DNA of 64,000 bases. Source: Pelagicoccus mobilis (GTDB taxonomy: Bacteria; Verrucomicrobiota; Verrucomicrobiia; Opitutales; Opitutaceae). Of this stretch, positions 8,364-17,916 are shown in pieces. Under the pieces are notes generated by a model that was not told the DNA's origin, searched no databases, and saw only the letters and a program-made list of their open reading frames with translations. The stretch spans positions 1 to 64,000 of the forward strand of contig NZ_JAENIL010000034.1 of the NCBI RefSeq assembly GCF_016595505.1, read 5' to 3'. Numbering within the stretch: the first letter of the stretch is position 1; each line of letters opens with the position of its first letter. The position numbers and the translations under genes are program-made.

Positions 8364-11300
8364 ATGATAAACTCTTCAGTCTTGAAGACCTCTAGGCGTT
8401 GCTTGTCAGCGTTGCTTGGAATCGCGACGGTCAGTATCGGCGTCCAAGCGGACGCTTCGTTTCGAAGCCGGATGACTCCGAAAGAAACGAAACCAACTGC
8501 CACGATTGACCTGAACACTCAAAAGTATCTGAGCGACGAGTCAGAGTTGGCTCGCGAGAAGTTCTTTAACATACACGGCAGCTACTCGACGTCCGATCTC
8601 ACCGCGGCGGACCATGAGTTTTTAAGCGACGAGCTAAACGTCGGTTTTGGCCGTTCGTTTTGGAGTCCCTTTTCCGCTTACAACGGAATCGCTCCCTATC
8701 CCACAGAGGAAGAGGCGGCGACTGCAGGAGCTGCAGCTGTGGCCGCGCACATGGACTCGAAAGGCTATCAGTACAGAGACCATCGAATGGTGGTAACAGA
8801 TCATCCTCGAAACGTGTACGAAGAGGGAGAGGATCCGGCTGTCGCAGCTCAATGGGCCGTCGACTATTTCAGACACTACTACGGCGACGATTACCGTCCC
8901 ATCTTTTACGAACCAATGAACGAGCCGTTCGTTCATGCCCACGAATGGGTTGAAGGCCCTTGGGATGGGGAAGCGAACCAGGTGGTCAAGGAAGGTATGA
9001 CTGCGTGGTTCCGCGAAATCGGTAAGGCGTTTCATGAGGCAGAGATGCCGGTCAATGTGATTGGCTACTCCTCCGCTTGGCCGTCGATGGAGCTTTGGGA
9101 TTTCGGCCATTGGGAGAGCAACATGAAGATGTTCATGGACGACGCCGGTCCGTATATGGATGCGATTTCCGTGCACCTTTACGATGGGGTTAACGTAACT
9201 GGGCAAGACAACTTCCGCTCAGGCAGTAACGCCATGGCAATTCTCGACTTGGTGGAGACCTACTCAAATTTCAAGTGGGACTACACTAAGCCGCATGCTC
9301 TGACTGAATACGGTGGAATCTCCGCAGGTTGGCCCGCCGAGTACAGTCCAGAGAAGAGTGCTTCGGACATGAACTCCTTGAACCATCTTCTCTTTGGCTT
9401 CCTCGAACGTCAGGACCGTATCCTTACTTCCATACCCTTCGTAACTGACAAGTCAGCTTGGTACTACCGCAACAACGACTTCAATCCGTACAACCCAGCG
9501 CTCTGGCGACCGGATCCGGATTCCATTGTTGGAACCAAGGTCAATAACTTCCTCTTAACCGAGAAAGCGAAATTCTTCCAGCTCTGGTCTAAGGTCCGTG
9601 GTAACCGAGCCCAGGTCAGCTCTAACGATCCTGACCTTAAGGCACATGTATTCGTGTATGGACCTTATGCATACGTTTGCTTGAACAATCTTGAGACTGC
9701 GGAGAAGACTGTTGATCTCAACTTCGTATCTGGACTCGACGCTGTTATCGGTGTGGAAGCGAAACGTCTCAGTATCCCTCAGTTCGAAGGCGCGACTTTA
9801 AGCGAGGAAAGTTACGATGTACCACCAACCAGTATTACCCTTGCTGCTCAAGAAACAGTGATCTTGACCTATGACTTTGGCACTCCGATCGAATTCGGGA
9901 AGCAGGTTCACAAGCGCAACTACTATTCGGACAATCATGTTGCTCCAATCGTAGCTAAGGAAAAGATGCGCTATGAGTTCACAGATGTTGAGCTTACCCA
10001 GCGTCTTTCGCTCGCTGATGTTATCGCTGCATTTCGTAATAGCCGTGGCGCCGCCACATGGTTTGGCCGTTTCATTACTCCTGCGTTGGAGGTAATGAAG
10101 AGCCTTCGAGAAAACGCGGAAAAGCACAAAGGCCTTGTGGCTTCCCTGCGTGTAAGTATCGCCCGCGATCACGACCTCTCGAAAATGCCAATCGTTCGCA
10201 TGAACGGTCACAAGCTCAAGGTTCCAAGTGACTGGGCGGGGTATGACCAAGCAAACCGTGACCAGTTCTTTGGTACAATCGAAGTTCCTGTCCCTGTCGG
10301 ATACATAAAGGGACACAATCGTGTATCGGTACGCTTCCCAGACGACGGTGGGCGCGTTAGTTCTGTCGTGCTTGCAGTTGATGAAGCCAGGGACTATTCA
10401 CCTGTGGCTGTAACAGGAATATCACTACCTGAAACCTTCGAGCTTAATAAGGACAAGCCAAAGAAGATTTATGCAACTGTGGCTCCGCACGACGCTACTG
10501 ACAAGTATGTCACCTGGGAGTCCAGCGACGAAACCGTTGCCGTCGTTTCTGAGGATGGAACGATTGTCCCGCTGATGCCGGGTGAAGTGACAATTACTGC
10601 GACTACCAACGATGGTGGTTTCATCGCCAGTTCTGTGGTTACTGTTCAGGACCGTCTCTCTATTCCGGATCAGGTGACGATTCTTACCGACCTCAGTGAT
10701 GTGATCGCTAGCGACAGTTACTTCATCGACGTCCAGTACTCTGCGAGCACCGATCGTGACGTAGCAGTCGAAATGCGTGTCGACGGTATTTGGAAGGGGA
10801 TCAAGCAAGTTCCTGTTCCTGCAGGAACGGGTACCGTAACGGTGCATCTCACATTCCCAGAGCCGCTTCCACCAGGGGTTGGAACCTGGATTTCATCGAT
10901 TCGTCCAACGGGAGGTGACTGGCGTACTTCGCTCGATGGTCATTCCTTCTACAATACCATCATCCGCGAAGACCCTACGCTGGTAGATGTCTTCGACATT
11001 GTAAGCAACCTGGATGCTCTTCCTTCGTCTGAGAGGTTGGCAGTGGATCTTGAATACAAGGTCGCTGAGCCGCGCAATGTGCGTATCGATCTCTGGTCTC
11101 CTTGGACGCCTGAAACGCCAGCTGGTTGGCTGGCGTGGGGCTCGGCCCGTCTTGAGCCAGGAGATGGGGTTGCCACTATTACAATGAGCAATACGACCCC
11201 ACCGTCTGCCGGTTCACCTTACCAATTCAGAACGGTTATCAAGGCGGACGACGGTACGGAGATTTTGAATAAGACCTTCTACGCGACCATCACCGAGCCG

Positions 11301-11648
11301 CTGCCTGAGTTGCCTGCGGTTGATGAAATCAAGCTCAACACTGACATGAGCAACATTCCATCCACATCGAATATTGAACTCGAGTTCGTCTACAACTTCG
11401 AGGAAACGCGCAAAATCGTGGTGCACCTCTGGTCGCCATGGACTCCTGAGACTCCAGCAGGTTGGCTCGCTCACGGATCTGCTACTGTTGCTCCAGGTCA
11501 AGGACTACAAACGGTTCGCATTGGTAACGCGGATGCTCCACCTCCAGGTGCAGCCTATCAGTTCCGCGTGTCATTCCAAGACGCAGGGGGAACGGTAGTC
11601 GTGCCGCAGACAATCGTCTACGGAACCTTGGTGGAACCTGCTCCTTAA
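8364..11648 (+). CDS. GH86 beta-agarase/beta-porphyranase with Big_2 and three C-terminal repeats
   Basis: Secreted endo-acting glycoside hydrolase of 1094 residues, expected to cut agarose or porphyran. A signal peptide of about 29 residues precedes a GH86 catalytic barrel. EPMNEPF places the likely acid/base at Glu187, and ALTEYGGI places the likely nucleophile at Glu315. A beta-sandwich region follows, then a Big_2 immunoglobulin-like domain at about 680-763 (VTGISL opening, WESSD core). Three homologous modules of about 108 residues follow (about 767-873, 875-984, 986-1094). The last two share LWSPWTPETPAGWLA exactly, pointing to recent duplication. These modules may bind carbohydrate. 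Agarase versus porphyranase specificity is not decidable here. The gene stands alone with a strong terminator. Confidence 0.88.
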   Translation: MINSSVLKTSRRCLSALLGIATVSIGVQADASFRSRMTPKETKPTATIDLNTQKYLSDESELAREKFFNIHGSYSTSDLTAADHEFLSDELNVGFGRSFWSPFSAYNGIAPYPTEEEAATAGAAAVAAHMDSKGYQYRDHRMVVTDHPRNVYEEGEDPAVAAQWAVDYFRHYYGDDYRPIFYEPMNEPFVHAHEWVEGPWDGEANQVVKEGMTAWFREIGKAFHEAEMPVNVIGYSSAWPSMELWDFGHWESNMKMFMDDAGPYMDAISVHLYDGVNVTGQDNFRSGSNAMAILDLVETYSNFKWDYTKPHALTEYGGISAGWPAEYSPEKSASDMNSLNHLLFGFLERQDRILTSIPFVTDKSAWYYRNNDFNPYNPALWRPDPDSIVGTKVNNFLLTEKAKFFQLWSKVRGNRAQVSSNDPDLKAHVFVYGPYAYVCLNNLETAEKTVDLNFVSGLDAVIGVEAKRLSIPQFEGATLSEESYDVPPTSITLAAQETVILTYDFGTPIEFGKQVHKRNYYSDNHVAPIVAKEKMRYEFTDVELTQRLSLADVIAAFRNSRGAATWFGRFITPALEVMKSLRENAEKHKGLVASLRVSIARDHDLSKMPIVRMNGHKLKVPSDWAGYDQANRDQFFGTIEVPVPVGYIKGHNRVSVRFPDDGGRVSSVVLAVDEARDYSPVAVTGISLPETFELNKDKPKKIYATVAPHDATDKYVTWESSDETVAVVSEDGTIVPLMPGEVTITATTNDGGFIASSVVTVQDRLSIPDQVTILTDLSDVIASDSYFIDVQYSASTDRDVAVEMRVDGIWKGIKQVPVPAGTGTVTVHLTFPEPLPPGVGTWISSIRPTGGDWRTSLDGHSFYNTIIREDPTLVDVFDIVSNLDALPSSERLAVDLEYKVAEPRNVRIDLWSPWTPETPAGWLAWGSARLEPGDGVATITMSNTTPPSAGSPYQFRTVIKADDGTEILNKTFYATITEPLPELPAVDEIKLNTDMSNIPSTSNIELEFVYNFEETRKIVVHLWSPWTPETPAGWLAHGSATVAPGQGLQTVRIGNADAPPPGAAYQFRVSFQDAGGTVVVPQTIVYGTLVEPAP

Positions 11649-11679
11649 GAGTCGGATTTCAAACACCCTTGTTGATCAA

Positions 11680-11708
11680 AGCCCCGTGCGAAAGCTCGGG
11701 GCTTTTTT
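11680..11708 (+). terminator. Rho-independent terminator of the GH86 gene
   Basis: AGCCCCG and CGGGGCT form a perfect 7-bp stem around a 10-base loop, followed directly by six T residues, 32 bp after the GH86 stop codon. It also separates that gene from the convergent efflux operon. Confidence 0.9.
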
Positions 11709-11734
11709 GCAGGAGCTCTACCTCTTAAAACCTA

Positions 11735-12955
11735 CTATTCGTGGCGGAGGGCGTCGATAGGATCGAGCTGGGCGGCTTTATAGGCTGGGAAGAGTCCGAA
11801 TATCAGTCCGATGGATACGGAGACTCCTAATGCGGCTGCGACCACCCACGACTCGATGATCATAGTCATGCCTTGACTGTTTTGCATGAAGTTGGCGACT
11901 CCCCAGGAAAGTAGGACACCGATCATGCCGCCGCTGAGGCTCAGCGCTACTGCTTCGATGAGAAATTGGATCATGATGTCAGAACCCCGAGCCCCGACCG
12001 AAACGCGAACCCCGATTTCACGCGTTCGTTCCGTAACGGAAACGAGCATGATATTCATCACACCAACCCCGCCCACTACGAGGGACACGAAGGCGATCCA
12101 CATCAGAAGCTGGGTGAGAGCCTGAGTGGTGGAGGTGAACATTTCTGTAAGTTCCGTTTGGGTACGGATGTTGAAATCGTTGTCTTGTCCATCGACCAGC
12201 TTATGTTTGCGACGTAGGATTTCTGTGACTTGCTCTTCGGCTGCTTCAGCTGTATCGGTTGATATCGCACTTGCGTAGATGTCGTTAACCCATTTGCGCC
12301 CGCCAGAGAGTCGGAACATTGCTGTCGTTATAGGAATGAGGATCACGTCGTCTTGGTCTCGTCCGAAGTTGCTCTGACCTTTTTTGTCGAGTACTCCGAT
12401 GATCTTAAAAGGAACGTTTCGGATTCGTATGCTTAGCCCAATAGGGCTTTGGTCGGGAAAGAGGTTTTCCGCAACGGTGCCGCCAAGTACCGCTACCTTG
12501 GATCGAGCCCTAAGTTCTGAGTCGCTAAACATGTTTCCTTCAAACAAATCCCAACTACGATTGAAGAGATAGTCATAGTGAACTCCAATGGTTTGGGTAA
12601 ACCAGTTCTGCCCTGCTCCGATCACTTGACCGCTTACGGAAACAGTAGGGGAGACGGCTTCGACGAGATCAGCCTCGGCCCGAATGGCATCGGCGTCTTC
12701 CATTGTGAGTGAACGCATGGAACCAGCTCCTCGGCTAATGCCCCCACGCTGGTTCGTGCCGTTGCGGATCATGAGCAAGTTTGTACCCATGGCGGAGATA
12801 CGCTCTTCGATGTTCTTTTGCGCTCCGGTACCCATGGCCATCATGACGATGACCGCGGCAACACCGATTATGATGCCGAACATGGTCAGGGCGCTGCGGG
12901 TCTTGTTCTTCAGCAGGCTCTGGCGGGCGACGTCGAGAAGTTTAAGAAGTTTCAT
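11735..12955 (-). CDS. MacB-like ABC transporter permease
   Basis: 406-residue permease of the MacB/FtsX type. An N-terminal transmembrane helix (residues about 20-42, LTMFGIIIGVAAVIVMMAMG) precedes a large periplasmic MacB_PCD domain. Three more helices lie in the C-terminal third, and the protein ends with the usual PAYKAAQLDPIDALRHE motif. Unlike E. coli MacB it lacks the fused ATPase, which is the separate gene just upstream. It is the last gene of a four-gene minus-strand operon (outer-membrane channel, adaptor, ATPase, permease). The substrate is unknown; candidates are macrolide-like drugs, peptides or lipids. Confidence 0.9.
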   Translation of the reverse strand: MKLLKLLDVARQSLLKNKTRSALTMFGIIIGVAAVIVMMAMGTGAQKNIEERISAMGTNLLMIRNGTNQRGGISRGAGSMRSLTMEDADAIRAEADLVEAVSPTVSVSGQVIGAGQNWFTQTIGVHYDYLFNRSWDLFEGNMFSDSELRARSKVAVLGGTVAENLFPDQSPIGLSIRIRNVPFKIIGVLDKKGQSNFGRDQDDVILIPITTAMFRLSGGRKWVNDIYASAISTDTAEAAEEQVTEILRRKHKLVDGQDNDFNIRTQTELTEMFTSTTQALTQLLMWIAFVSLVVGGVGVMNIMLVSVTERTREIGVRVSVGARGSDIMIQFLIEAVALSLSGGMIGVLLSWGVANFMQNSQGMTMIIESWVVAAALGVSVSIGLIFGLFPAYKAAQLDPIDALRHE

Positions 12956-13035
12956 CTGGGGGATCTTTGCCCACGAAGGGTACTAAGGTTCACGAAGAGA
13001 TTTTCCAAAGAGGATGAAGACGTGAGATAAGTGAG

Positions 13036-13776
13036 TCAGAGGCTCGTGACGGAGGTGAAGTTTGCCAGGTCCTCACGAGCGTCGCGTCGGTTTTCGATCT
13101 GTTTGTCGGCTACGACGAGTCCGTCGCGCATTTCGATACAGCGCTTGGTGTAGTGAGAAATCTCCGGCTCATGGGTGACGATGAGAATGGTGACGCCTTC
13201 CGCGTTGAGTTCCTGGAAGAGGCCCATGATATCGAGCGAGGTTTTTGTATCCAAATTTCCAGTTGGTTCGTCGGCTAGAATAAGAGCTGGCTGATTGACG
13301 AGCGCGCGGGCGATGGCAACACGCTGTTGTTGTCCACCTGAAAGTTGAGAAGGGTGGTGGTCCATGCGATCCTTGAGGCCAACCCGTTCAAGGCATTCAG
13401 CTGCACGCTTCGCACTGTTCTTGAAACGTCGCGTGCGTTGGTAAACAAGGGGGAGTTCGACGTTGGCTAATGCCGAGGTGCGGGCGAGTAGGTTGAAGCC
13501 TTGGAAGACGAAGCCGATTTTTTGGTTACGGATATCGGCTCTCTGATTTCGGTCGAGTCCGCTGACTTCGGTGCCGTCTAGCTGGTAACTGCCTTCGGTG
13601 GGGCGATCGAGGCAGCCGATGATGTTCATCAGTGTAGACTTCCCCGATCCGGACGCTCCCATGATGGCGACGAATTCGCCTTGCTCAATAGTGATGTCGA
13701 CTTTCCGCAGAGCGTGCACTGGTTCCGCGAGTTGGTAAGTCTTGCGGAGGCCTGCTGTTTGAATGACTGAGGGCAT
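13036..13776 (-). CDS. MacB/LolD-type ABC transporter ATP-binding protein
   Basis: 246-residue ATPase that would power the adjacent MacB-like permease. Walker A is GASGSGKST near residues 39-47; the signature LSGGQQQR is near 144-151; Walker B ends in LADEPTGNLDT, typical of the MacB/LolD/FtsE group. The gene lies 80 bp before the permease gene and 75 bp after the adaptor gene. A small hairpin, GTCGCC/GGCGAC at 13804-13822, occupies the latter gap. The ATG at 13776 begins the conserved core without a long extension. Confidence 0.92.
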   Translation of the reverse strand: MPSVIQTAGLRKTYQLAEPVHALRKVDITIEQGEFVAIMGASGSGKSTLMNIIGCLDRPTEGSYQLDGTEVSGLDRNQRADIRNQKIGFVFQGFNLLARTSALANVELPLVYQRTRRFKNSAKRAAECLERVGLKDRMDHHPSQLSGGQQQRVAIARALVNQPALILADEPTGNLDTKTSLDIMGLFQELNAEGVTILIVTHEPEISHYTKRCIEMRDGLVVADKQIENRRDAREDLANFTSVTSL

Positions 13777-13851
13777 AAATTCGCTTGATGTAGTTTTTGT
13801 AGGTCGCCGCGTTGAGGCGACAGGGGGCAGGTCGGCAATCCGCTCTGCAGT

Positions 13852-15207
13852 TTAGAATCCTAGGCGACGCAGACCTCCTCCGCCGGGACCTCCACGCTGG
13901 CTTTGGGAACTGGATGAGCTGCTGGATGGATTGCTGAGTCGGGAGATGAATTCTAGATCTTCTGGAATCTCCATGTCGCGGACGGGAAGTACTTCGGTGA
14001 ACGCTCCATCGCTGACTCCTGCTCTCACAGGGAGAACGGCGAGCGATTCGCTATCGTCGAGATACCAGAGCATTGAGACACCTCGACGGCGTCCTCCGCC
14101 ACCCCCGCCTCCGGGGCCGCCAAAACCACCTCCAGGACCGCCTCCGTCTGGACGCATCCGTGGACCGTCGCCTCCGCCTTGACCGCGGCCGCCACCTTCT
14201 CCGCCGCCTGGTCTACGGCCACCGCCTTCGCCTCCACGCTCAGCCATCATACGCTCGCGTCGTTCTTGCATGAACGCTGTCATCTCTTCATTAGGACGCA
14301 GGTTGAGGGCAGCGGTGGGGACTGAGAGGACGTCGTCAACTTCCGCGACTACGAAGTCGAGACTGGCGGTCATGCCCGGCATGAGAGAGCCGCGGCGGTT
14401 CTGAGCTCCAATAACGACGGTATAGTTAACCACGTTTTGTACGACTCGCGGCAGTAGTCGGATTTCTTCGACGACTCCTTCGAACTGGCGGTCGATGTAG
14501 GCAGCAACAGTGAAGCGTACCGTTTGGCCGACTTTGATTTGGCCAATGTCGCTCTCGTCAACTTCGGCGAGGATTTCCATGTCGGAAAGGTCTGCTGCGA
14601 CAGTGAATAGCTTTGGCGCATTGAAGCTAGCGGCAACGGTTTGACCCGGTTCGATTGTGCGGTCGATGACAATGCCGGAGATAGGGGAGCGAATTTCTGC
14701 GTATCCACGATTCCGTTCTGCTCGAGAGAGGTTCGCCTCAGAGCTGAGGACATCCGCTTCAGCGGTTTGCAGAGCGATCTGGTATGGCTGGAAATCGTTG
14801 TCGGAGAGGTGTCCCTTTTCGTGTACTGGCTTGAAGCGGTTGTAGTTGTTTTTTGCTTTCAAGAGCTGCGCTTCGGATTTGATCAGATTCGCTTTTGCAA
14901 TTGCCACTTGGGAATCGAGGACAGCCGGATCGATGACGGCGATCAGGTCACCTTCTTCGATCTCGTCATTGAAGTCAGCTTTTACGTCGAGAAGCTTTCC
15001 CGAAACTTGTGTAGAAATTTCAACTACATCTCGGGCTGCGAGTGTCCCCGTGGCGGATACAAGGTTTTGCACGCTGCGTCGTTCGATTTTCGAGAACTGG
15101 TATTTGGGAACCGCTTCAGCCTCGGAGGCGTCCGAGTTTGGTTTTAGATAGAAGTAGGATCCGCCAGCTGCGGCGATGAGGATGACGATGGTAAGGAAAC
15201 GTTTCAT
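13852..15207 (-). CDS. MacA-like efflux periplasmic adaptor with Gly-rich insertion
   Basis: 451-residue membrane-fusion protein bridging the ABC transporter and a TolC-type channel. It has an N-terminal membrane anchor (VILIAAAGGSYFYL), a biotinyl-lipoyl-like half near residues 60-90, a coiled-coil hairpin of about 100-160, and a beta-barrel. From about residue 315 to 370 there is an extraordinary low-complexity stretch dominated by Gly, Arg and Pro, after which the membrane-proximal domain resumes (SMLWYLDDSESLAVLPV). A second Ser/Gly-rich tail ends the protein. Similar Gly-rich insertions occur in adaptor proteins of several phyla, but this one is long. It is the second gene of the efflux operon. 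Confidence 0.88.
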   Translation of the reverse strand: MKRFLTIVILIAAAGGSYFYLKPNSDASEAEAVPKYQFSKIERRSVQNLVSATGTLAARDVVEISTQVSGKLLDVKADFNDEIEEGDLIAVIDPAVLDSQVAIAKANLIKSEAQLLKAKNNYNRFKPVHEKGHLSDNDFQPYQIALQTAEADVLSSEANLSRAERNRGYAEIRSPISGIVIDRTIEPGQTVAASFNAPKLFTVAADLSDMEILAEVDESDIGQIKVGQTVRFTVAAYIDRQFEGVVEEIRLLPRVVQNVVNYTVVIGAQNRRGSLMPGMTASLDFVVAEVDDVLSVPTAALNLRPNEEMTAFMQERRERMMAERGGEGGGRRPGGGEGGGRGQGGGDGPRMRPDGGGPGGGFGGPGGGGGGGRRRGVSMLWYLDDSESLAVLPVRAGVSDGAFTEVLPVRDMEIPEDLEFISRLSNPSSSSSSSQSQRGGPGGGGLRRLGF

Positions 15208-15275
15208 TTGGAAATTGGGAGTATGAGGGATGAAGTAGGAAAAAGGGGGAGACGGACGCGGGCTGAAGCACCGCG

Positions 15276-16661
15276 CTACGGAGTTGTGATTTCCAGGGTT
15301 TGTTGCAGAAAGGATTCGATTGTCCCGTCCTGATAGGAGACGGCGAGTCGACTGGTGAAGAGATCGAATCGGGATTCTTCAACGGCGACGGCTGCATCGA
15401 GGCGGCTGGATCGTAAGCTGTTTACGTCGAGTAGAGTAGCGGCTCCGGCTTCATAGCGGGAGACTTCGGCTTCGAGCGCTGCTTCGGTGGAAGCGAGCTG
15501 ATCTACTGATGCGGCGAGCTGGAGCTTTGCGGTTTGGTAGTTTTGGTCAGCCTGAAAAAGGGCGGTCCGTGCGATGAGCTGCAGGTTCTCGAGAGCCAGC
15601 TCTTCTTGATCGAGGAAAATTTTGGAGCGGAGCGTATCCAATTTTTTACGACTACGGTCAAAGATCGGTATATTGACGGAAATCCCCGCCGCCGCTCTTG
15701 GATTGTCGATCAGGAACTGGTCTGAGAAGCTTGGATTGGCGTTGCTAGAGTAATTGGTGCTGAGTGAAGCGGAAGCGGAGATGGTTGGGCTTTTCCCGGC
15801 TTGCGCGATTGTCAGGTCGTGCTTGGCGGAGTCGACTCTAGCGTATTGGGCTGCGAGGTCGTATCGGCTTTCAAGCGTCGTCAGTGAGGTGTTTAGGTTG
15901 GTTTCAGGAATAGAGTCGATGCCCTTGAGGCCGGGAGCAGGATCCTCGCAGAGGATGTTCGCTGAAGGCGGGATGCGAAGGGTGCGTTTGAGTGTGTAGA
16001 GGCTGTTGGCGTAGTTGTTGCGGGCTTGGGCGAGGCTACGCTCGTTATTGGCGACGAGGGCTTTTTGGCGGAGTCCATCAGTCTCGATTCGGATGCCGTT
16101 GTCGATGCGGACCTGGATGCGCTCAAGCTCTTCGCGACGCGTTGCGAGCTCTTCCTCCTGGATCGCGATTTCGCGCGCTCGCAAAACGGTTTGGAAGAAA
16201 AGGGCGACCGTGTCGAAAAGCAGCGTCTGGCGATCGCGGTCGAAGTCGCGACTCGCAGCTTCCAGTTCTGAGCGGGCTCGAGCGAGAGCGGCATCACGAG
16301 CTCCCCCGTTGTAGAGTGTGAGCGATGAGGATAGGGATGCTGAGGTGGTATCATTCCAGTTGCCTTCGCCTTCGAAGATCCCTCCCTGGTTGTTGCCGCT
16401 GAGTCCGATGTTTTCCGATACGCGAGCGTTGAGGTCCGGATCGTAGTTGGCCTCAGCTTGCTCTACGGAGGTCTCGCGGGTTTCAACCGAGAGTGCGGAA
16501 CGTTGCAGGCTGATATTGTCCTCCAACGCGATAGAGATGGCTTGAGAGAGTGTCAGTACACGCGGGCTGCTACTTTGATCCTGGCCGAGGCAGGACAGTG
16601 TAAACGTACCGAGTACGATGAGCGATGGAAGGGCTCGAGAGAGGGAAAATGGGGAACGCAT
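15276..16661 (-). CDS. TolC-family outer-membrane efflux protein
   Basis: Outer-membrane channel subunit, 461 residues from the ATG at 16661. That start gives a proper signal peptide (MRSPFSLSRALPSLIVLGTF, cleaved near residue 24); the frame extends upstream to 16799 but the added segment is not signal-like. Two OEP-type repeats of long alpha-hairpins are visible, each rich in Ala, Glu and Gln, with the family motif LTLSQAISIALEDN near the N-terminus and SRYEAGAATLLDVN in the second repeat. It is the first gene of the operon and is divergent from the ECF sigma gene, with a 260-bp intergenic region. Confidence 0.9.
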   Translation of the reverse strand: MRSPFSLSRALPSLIVLGTFTLSCLGQDQSSSPRVLTLSQAISIALEDNISLQRSALSVETRETSVEQAEANYDPDLNARVSENIGLSGNNQGGIFEGEGNWNDTTSASLSSSLTLYNGGARDAALARARSELEAASRDFDRDRQTLLFDTVALFFQTVLRAREIAIQEEELATRREELERIQVRIDNGIRIETDGLRQKALVANNERSLAQARNNYANSLYTLKRTLRIPPSANILCEDPAPGLKGIDSIPETNLNTSLTTLESRYDLAAQYARVDSAKHDLTIAQAGKSPTISASASLSTNYSSNANPSFSDQFLIDNPRAAAGISVNIPIFDRSRKKLDTLRSKIFLDQEELALENLQLIARTALFQADQNYQTAKLQLAASVDQLASTEAALEAEVSRYEAGAATLLDVNSLRSSRLDAAVAVEESRFDLFTSRLAVSYQDGTIESFLQQTLEITTP

Positions 16662-16921
16662 GGTTGTAATTGTGCCGTCGGTACGGCTGCTTTTGCGTCC
16701 TTTGATCCCTGCTGGGATTCGCTCATTCCCGTTTTTTGCGAAAAATCTTATCTTTATCGAAATAGGGTGTTGGGCGAGGGTGCGTGTCAGCTCCTGCATT
16801 GCGGTGTGGCGCGAGCGCCAACCCTACGTTGCTACGTGGGAAGATTTATTGAGATTTTTGGAATGGGGGTGGCGTTTTGAGGGTCTAAGGGCAGATTGAA
16901 TGATAAATATGCGACCTCTTT

Positions 16922-17509
16922 ATGCCGAACTGTGACCCTCTTCTGCCAAGCGATGAGGCACTGTTGGATCGTTGCCAGAAGGGCGACGATCGGTCGTTTC
17001 GTGCCTTGGTGGATCGGCATCACGGGGCATTGTTCGCGACTGCTATGGGCATGCTGGGCTCGGAAGCGGATGCGGAGTCGGTGGTGCAGGATGGCTTTCT
17101 GCGGTTTTATCGGAACCTCGATCGCTTCGAGGGGCGTTCCAGTCTCAAGACCTACCTCACTCGTATCGTCATGAATCAGGCTTTGAAACAGTTGCAGCAA
17201 CGGCGGCGTTGGTATCATCGCTTTTTGAGTAGCGATGACGAGGAAACGAATTTGCCGGAAGCGAGCGCGGAGCCGGAGGTGCGGCAGATCGAAACGGAGG
17301 AGCTGGCGGCTGGTGTGCGCGAGGCGGTACAGACCTTGAAGCCCGAATTTAGGAGTGTTGTGGTGCTGCGGTTCCTCAACGGCTGTTCCACGCAGGAATG
17401 TGCCGATATTTTAGGTGTCCCGCCTGGGACAGTGATGTCGCGGTTGTCGCGAGCTCTCGATAAGCTTGCTCCGCTGCTCAAAGAACTGAACTCTCAAAAT
17501 GTGTGTTGA
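16922..17509 (+). CDS. ECF-type RNA polymerase sigma factor
   Basis: 195-residue sigma-70 family protein of the extracytoplasmic-function class. Region 2 spans about residues 15-80 (RALVDRHHGALFATAMGML through RFYRNLDRFEGRSSLKTYL); region 4 spans about 125-180 with the helix-turn-helix STQECADILGVPPGTVMSRLSRALDKL. Regions 1.1 and 3 are missing, as usual for the group. It is followed at once by a putative anti-sigma factor (stop and start overlap) and a Spy-like gene. It is divergent from the TolC-MacAB operon, which is a likely target. It resembles RpoE-type sigma factors of envelope stress. Confidence 0.9.
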   Translation: MPNCDPLLPSDEALLDRCQKGDDRSFRALVDRHHGALFATAMGMLGSEADAESVVQDGFLRFYRNLDRFEGRSSLKTYLTRIVMNQALKQLQQRRRWYHRFLSSDDEETNLPEASAEPEVRQIETEELAAGVREAVQTLKPEFRSVVVLRFLNGCSTQECADILGVPPGTVMSRLSRALDKLAPLLKELNSQNVC

Positions 17510-17916
17510 TGAAAGAGAACGAAGAATGGCAATTGTTTGAGCGGCTTACTGATCCGGATCTGCCGGAGGAGGAGAAGCTGCGTTTGGAGCGTGAAATCGC
17601 ATCCGACCCGGAGGTCCAGGCGCGTTACGAAGCGTTTTGCATTTTGCAGGACTGGCCAACCCTCGAGAACCAGGAGAGCAGCGCGGCTGCCCGGGAGCGT
17701 TTGCTGGCGAGAATCGCGGAAGAGCAAGAGGACGCGGTGACGGATCGCGAGCTTGGGCGTTTGTTTCCTATCTTCATCAGTGGCGCTTTGGCTGCAGCCT
17801 TGGCTCTCGCGATGGTAAATTTTTGGGAGTTTGGAGACACCTCCGAAGGCACCTTAGATGCCTTGTTTGGCATGCCGGAGGAATCGGAAGAATCTGTAAT
17901 TGTTAGCCAGCTATGA
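17509..17916 (+). CDS. Putative membrane-bound anti-sigma factor
   Basis: 135-residue protein starting at the ATG that overlaps the sigma-factor stop (TGATG). The N-terminal 80 residues are acidic and helical (DPDLPEEEKLRLEREIASDPEVQARYEAF), a pattern common to anti-sigma domains. One transmembrane helix lies at about residues 87-106 (FPIFISGALAAALALAMVNF), followed by a short periplasmic tail. No zinc-binding HxxxCxxC motif of the ZAS type is seen. The role is inferred mainly from position between a sigma factor and an exported sensor-like protein. Confidence 0.7.
   Translation: MKENEEWQLFERLTDPDLPEEEKLRLEREIASDPEVQARYEAFCILQDWPTLENQESSAAARERLLARIAEEQEDAVTDRELGRLFPIFISGALAAALALAMVNFWEFGDTSEGTLDALFGMPEESEESVIVSQL

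Noticed and set aside
11092-11470. Direct DNA repeat suggesting a mobile element
   Set aside because: It is in frame and encodes repeated protein modules of the GH86 enzyme, so it is domain duplication.
13931-14273. Open frames on both strands opposite the Gly-rich part of the MacA-like gene
   Set aside because: They arise from the GGN-rich tract; proline- and arginine-rich translations are shadows of it.
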